Assembly: GCA_021778875.1 (NCBI GenBank)
Contig: JAJYBT010000072.1
Coordinates: 1-8,070, forward strand
Length of the DNA: 8,070 bases
Direction of reading: 5' to 3'
Source: Acidobacteriota bacterium
GTDB taxonomy: Bacteria; Acidobacteriota; Terriglobia; Terriglobales; Acidobacteriaceae
Part shown: positions 5,844 through 8,070 of the stretch, in pieces
How the letters are laid out: each line of letters opens with the position of its first letter
Position numbering within the stretch: position 1 is the stretch's first letter
The notes under the pieces: generated by a model
What the model saw: the letters and a program-made list of their open reading frames with translations, nothing else
Told to the model about the DNA's origin: nothing
Databases searched by the model: none
Program-made: the position numbers and the translations under genes

Positions 5844-6311
5844 ATGAAGAGGTCCCTGGAGATCATGGCCGTCGAGGCGCTCAAGGAATTACTCGAGCAG
5901 GTGTCCGCAATCAAACTTCGTGACATCAAACTCATGTCGCCGGATTCGGCTGGCGAGACCGACATCCTTGTTCACGTTGACGTATACGGCCATAGCCGCC
6001 TGCTGGTCTGCAAGGTCAAGTCCAGTGGAGACCTGCGGCCAGTCAGGTCGGCTCTGCGCAAGCTGGGCGAGTATGTAAGGCATGTTGCGGGTGATACCAC
6101 GCCAATCCTGTTTGCGCCCGAGCTTTCGGCCGAGGCCCAGGCGCTGTGCCGGGAGAACTGCGCGGGTTTTCTTGACCTGCAGGGCAATGCGCGCATCGTT
6201 ATGGAAGAAGTGTTCTTTGCCAAGCGTTCCATGCCGCCGCGCAAGCCTCCGCTCTCGGAAACGTCCCCGTTGTCAGGCAGCGGGTCCAAGCCCTTTGTGG
6301 AAGTTGCCTGA
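5844..6311 (+). CDS. AbiEi-antitoxin-like protein, nuclease-fold part only, degenerate active-site motif
   Basis: A 155-residue protein. After an N-terminal helix (1-22), ETDILVHVDVYGHSRLLVCK (38-57) and VKSSG (58-62) form a pattern typical of PD-(D/E)XK-fold domains, followed by a helix, TPILFAPELSAEAQALC (86-102) and GFLDLQGNARI (108-118). As I recall the families, the VKSSG, ICR-like and GFLDLxGN elements match the nuclease-like part of proteins annotated as type IV AbiEi-family antitoxins. The usual acidic residue of the (E)VK motif is Lys here (K57-V58-K59), so catalysis is unlikely. No winged-helix domain is recognisable and the tail (130-155) is Pro/Ser-rich. No AbiEii nucleotidyltransferase toxin is adjacent. 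ATG 5844 is chosen over ATG 5775 because a GAGAG purine run precedes it at 5833-5837 and the family-like sequence begins there. A small stem, CCGGT/ACCGG (5811-5824), lies in its leader. Confidence 0.7.
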   Translation: MKRSLEIMAVEALKELLEQVSAIKLRDIKLMSPDSAGETDILVHVDVYGHSRLLVCKVKSSGDLRPVRSALRKLGEYVRHVAGDTTPILFAPELSAEAQALCRENCAGFLDLQGNARIVMEEVFFAKRSMPPRKPPLSETSPLSGSGSKPFVEVA

Positions 6312-6354
6312 GGCGAGTCTGCAAGTTCTTCAGCCCTCCCCCGGGTGGTAACAG

Positions 6355-6395
6355 AACAACGGCGGCCGCTCTTCATGGAGCTGGCCGCCGTTGTT
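6355..6395. terminator. Strong bidirectional terminator hairpin
   Basis: AACAACGGCGGCC (6355-6367) and GGCCGCCGTTGTT (6383-6395) form a perfect 13-bp stem. Inside it, GCTC (6368-6371) pairs with GAGC (6378-6381) around a 6-base loop, leaving one bulged T. The stem ends in a T-rich strand in both directions (GTTGTTATTT on plus, GTTGTT then CTGTTA on minus). It lies between the converging AbiEi-like and TPR genes and can serve both. Confidence 0.85.
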
Positions 6396-6427
6396 ATTTC
6401 CGGTTCAATGCAGATGATCCGCCGGGC

Positions 6428-8070
6428 TTATTCCGGCTTTGCCGGCCCGGCAATGCTGTCTTCCTTGGCCAGTTTTACCCGGGCGCTTTCAAGCTTGTGC
6501 TGAACCTTGGCCACCTCAGACGGTTCCACGTCCGCTGCGGCGGATTTGGAGAATTCCGCGAGTGAAAGCTCCCACTGAGCGGCTGCCAGGCGGATGCGGC
6601 CGGTCTTTTCATAAAGATCGCCCAGATGGTCATGGACAGTGGGGTCGGTCTGGTCGCGCTCGACGGCCTGGCGCAGATTCTCCTCGGCCGGTTCATACTG
6701 GCCCAGCTTGAAGTAGACCCACCCCAGTGAATCAAGGTAGGCGCCATTCATCGGATCTTGCTCCACAGCCTTGCGAATCATCTTAAGCGCCTCGGGCAGC
6801 TTGGTGCCTTTGTCAGCCAGCATGAAGCCCAGGTAGTTGAGCACCATGGCGTTGGAGGGGTCCAGATCCAGTGCCTGACGGAAGAACTGCTCGGCGGGCT
6901 CGAAGTGTTTCTGTCGCTCAGCCAGCGCGCCGCGGAGAAAGAGCAGATAGATGCGGTCTTCCTTCTTGCTGGTGGTCAAGGCTTCCGCCTTGTTCAAGTC
7001 TTCTTCCGCATCTTTCCAGCGTCGCAGGCGGGAGTCCATCTGGGCCAGAGTCAGCCAGACAAGTCGGTCCTTGTCGGTGTTATCAAGCAGGCTCTTTGCC
7101 AGGGCGATTCCCTCGTCGGCATGTCCCTGGTCGGCCAGTTCGCCGGCCAGCATCAACTTCAGGTCGCGGTCCTTCGGGTTGGCCGCGACCGCTTTGCGAG
7201 AGACCTCGACGGCTTTGTCGAACATTTTGGCGTCGCGGTAGGTGTCCACCTGCCCCTGATAGCCGCGCCGGGCCTGATCGCCGCCCAGGTCAATCATCTT
7301 CTGGTAGGTGGCAATGGCCATATCGGTCTTGTTCTGTTCGTGGTAGACCGCGCCGAGCCGCTCAAGGAAAATCCCGCGATTGTTCTTCTCCTCCGCGGTA
7401 TAAGCGCCGTTGGCGTGCGAGGTCAGTTCCACCATGTGCTCGTAGGTCTGGGCAGCTTCGTCGTAGCGGCCCAGCACGTCCAGCAGCAGGCCCAGATTGT
7501 AGCCGGCTTCCAGCGAGTCGGGATCCTTCTTAACCGCCTTGTGAATGGTCGTCAGCGCATCTTCATACTTGCCCTGGCGGCGTTGGATCTCACTGATGCG
7601 GATCAGTGTATTCACATCGTCCGGATTTGCCTGTGCAAGGTCGCGGTACACTTTGAGGGCTTCATCGAGCTGCCCATCGCTCAGCAGAGCCTGGGCAAGG
7701 GCGTTCATCGTATGCGCATCGCCCGGCTCGCTGTCGGCTGCGCGTTTGTAGGCGGCAATGGCGTCCTTGGGCCTCTTCAACTGGTCATAGGCCGCTCCAA
7801 GGGCAAATTCCATCTTGCTGGTGCGGTCAGCCACAGGAACTGCCTCAATGACTTTGGCAGCGTGTTCAATATCCCCGCTCTCGGCATAGAGGCGGGCGAG
7901 ATTGAGGATAACTTCTTCAGAGTCCGGTTCCAGATCCTGCGCGATTTTGAACTGCTCTTCAGCCTTCTTGGGTTCGTGCTTCACGGTGTAAAGCTGCCCC
8001 AGCACCATGCGCTCATCCACGTCCTTCGGCTCAAGGGCGACGATTCTTTCAAATTCCGCAATGGCCTGGT
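6428..8070 (-). CDS. Tetratricopeptide-repeat protein, C-terminal part (5' end outside window)
   Basis: The frame is open to the window edge, so the start is upstream; the GTG at 8020 is inside a repeat. The visible 546 residues are about 13-14 consecutive TPR units of roughly 34 residues with the usual pattern (small residue at 8, G/A near 20, A near 27, P near 32). Clear examples are YNLGLLLDVLGRYDEAAQTY, FRQALDLDPSNAMVLNYLGF and LDSLGWVYFKLGQYEPAEEN. One unit carries an insertion of about ten residues (HANGAYTAEEKN). After the last repeat comes a charged helical tail of about 50 residues ending PAKPE. TPR superhelices bind peptides or partner proteins; the missing N-terminus would show whether this one is exported. 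No enzymatic domain is seen. The hairpin at 6355-6395 probably ends its transcript. Confidence 0.9.
   Translation of the reverse strand, partial: QAIAEFERIVALEPKDVDERMVLGQLYTVKHEPKKAEEQFKIAQDLEPDSEEVILNLARLYAESGDIEHAAKVIEAVPVADRTSKMEFALGAAYDQLKRPKDAIAAYKRAADSEPGDAHTMNALAQALLSDGQLDEALKVYRDLAQANPDDVNTLIRISEIQRRQGKYEDALTTIHKAVKKDPDSLEAGYNLGLLLDVLGRYDEAAQTYEHMVELTSHANGAYTAEEKNNRGIFLERLGAVYHEQNKTDMAIATYQKMIDLGGDQARRGYQGQVDTYRDAKMFDKAVEVSRKAVAANPKDRDLKLMLAGELADQGHADEGIALAKSLLDNTDKDRLVWLTLAQMDSRLRRWKDAEEDLNKAEALTTSKKEDRIYLLFLRGALAERQKHFEPAEQFFRQALDLDPSNAMVLNYLGFMLADKGTKLPEALKMIRKAVEQDPMNGAYLDSLGWVYFKLGQYEPAEENLRQAVERDQTDPTVHDHLGDLYEKTGRIRLAAAQWELSLAEFSKSAAADVEPSEVAKVQHKLESARVKLAKEDSIAGPAKPE

Noticed and set aside
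6312..6427. Frameshifted winged-helix continuation of the AbiEi-like gene
   Set aside because: Only 116 bases separate it from the TPR gene, mostly occupied by the terminator hairpin; no frame gives a plausible domain.
1..8070. CRISPR array, insertion sequence or prophage genes
   Set aside because: No regularly spaced direct repeats, transposase or integrase motifs, or terminal inverted repeats were found on reading through the window.

Overview
This window looks like ordinary chromosome from a moderately high-GC Gram-negative bacterium. Gene content fits an Acidobacteriota (Terriglobia-like) genome best: a short archaeal-type psd fused head-to-tail to pssA, an orphan sugar-binding lipoprotein, a long TPR protein and a lone AbiEi-antitoxin-like protein. 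This placement is inference from protein character; no rRNA or other phylogenetic marker is present.

Layout. (1) 1-2403, plus strand: a probable operon with the 3' end of psd (phosphatidylserine decarboxylase), pssA (phosphatidylserine synthase) overlapping it by 4 bases, and, 29 bases on, an aspartate-semialdehyde-dehydrogenase-like gene that has lost its catalytic cysteine. PssA makes phosphatidylserine and Psd converts it to phosphatidylethanolamine. (2) 2429-3589, minus strand: a dGTPase-type HD phosphohydrolase, converging on the operon with only 25 bases between stop codons. (3) 3590-3823: a divergent intergenic region with a GC-rich inverted repeat just ahead of a strong ribosome binding site. 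(4) 3824-4810, plus strand: a periplasmic sugar-binding-type lipoprotein without ABC partner genes, followed by a 10-bp stem-loop. (5) 4859-5264: a notably AT-richer gap (about 44% GC by hand count over 4921-5220) with a good sigma70-like promoter, a perfect 8-bp hairpin whose loop is complementary to a stretch just upstream, and an inverted repeat over a TTGACA box. (6) 5265-5606 and 5844-6311, plus strand: a small protein of unknown function, then a 155-residue protein resembling the nuclease-fold part of AbiEi-family antitoxin-like proteins, without a recognisable winged-helix domain or toxin partner. (7) 6355-6395: a long perfect hairpin that can terminate both converging genes. (8) 6428-8070, minus strand: the C-terminal 546 residues of a TPR-repeat protein that runs off the window.

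No CRISPR array, tRNA, rRNA, transposase, integrase or clear mobile-element boundary was seen. No multi-gene novel system is evident. The stretch 4950-6320 (structured AT-rich leader, unknown small protein, lone degenerate AbiEi-like protein) is the part most worth a second look.
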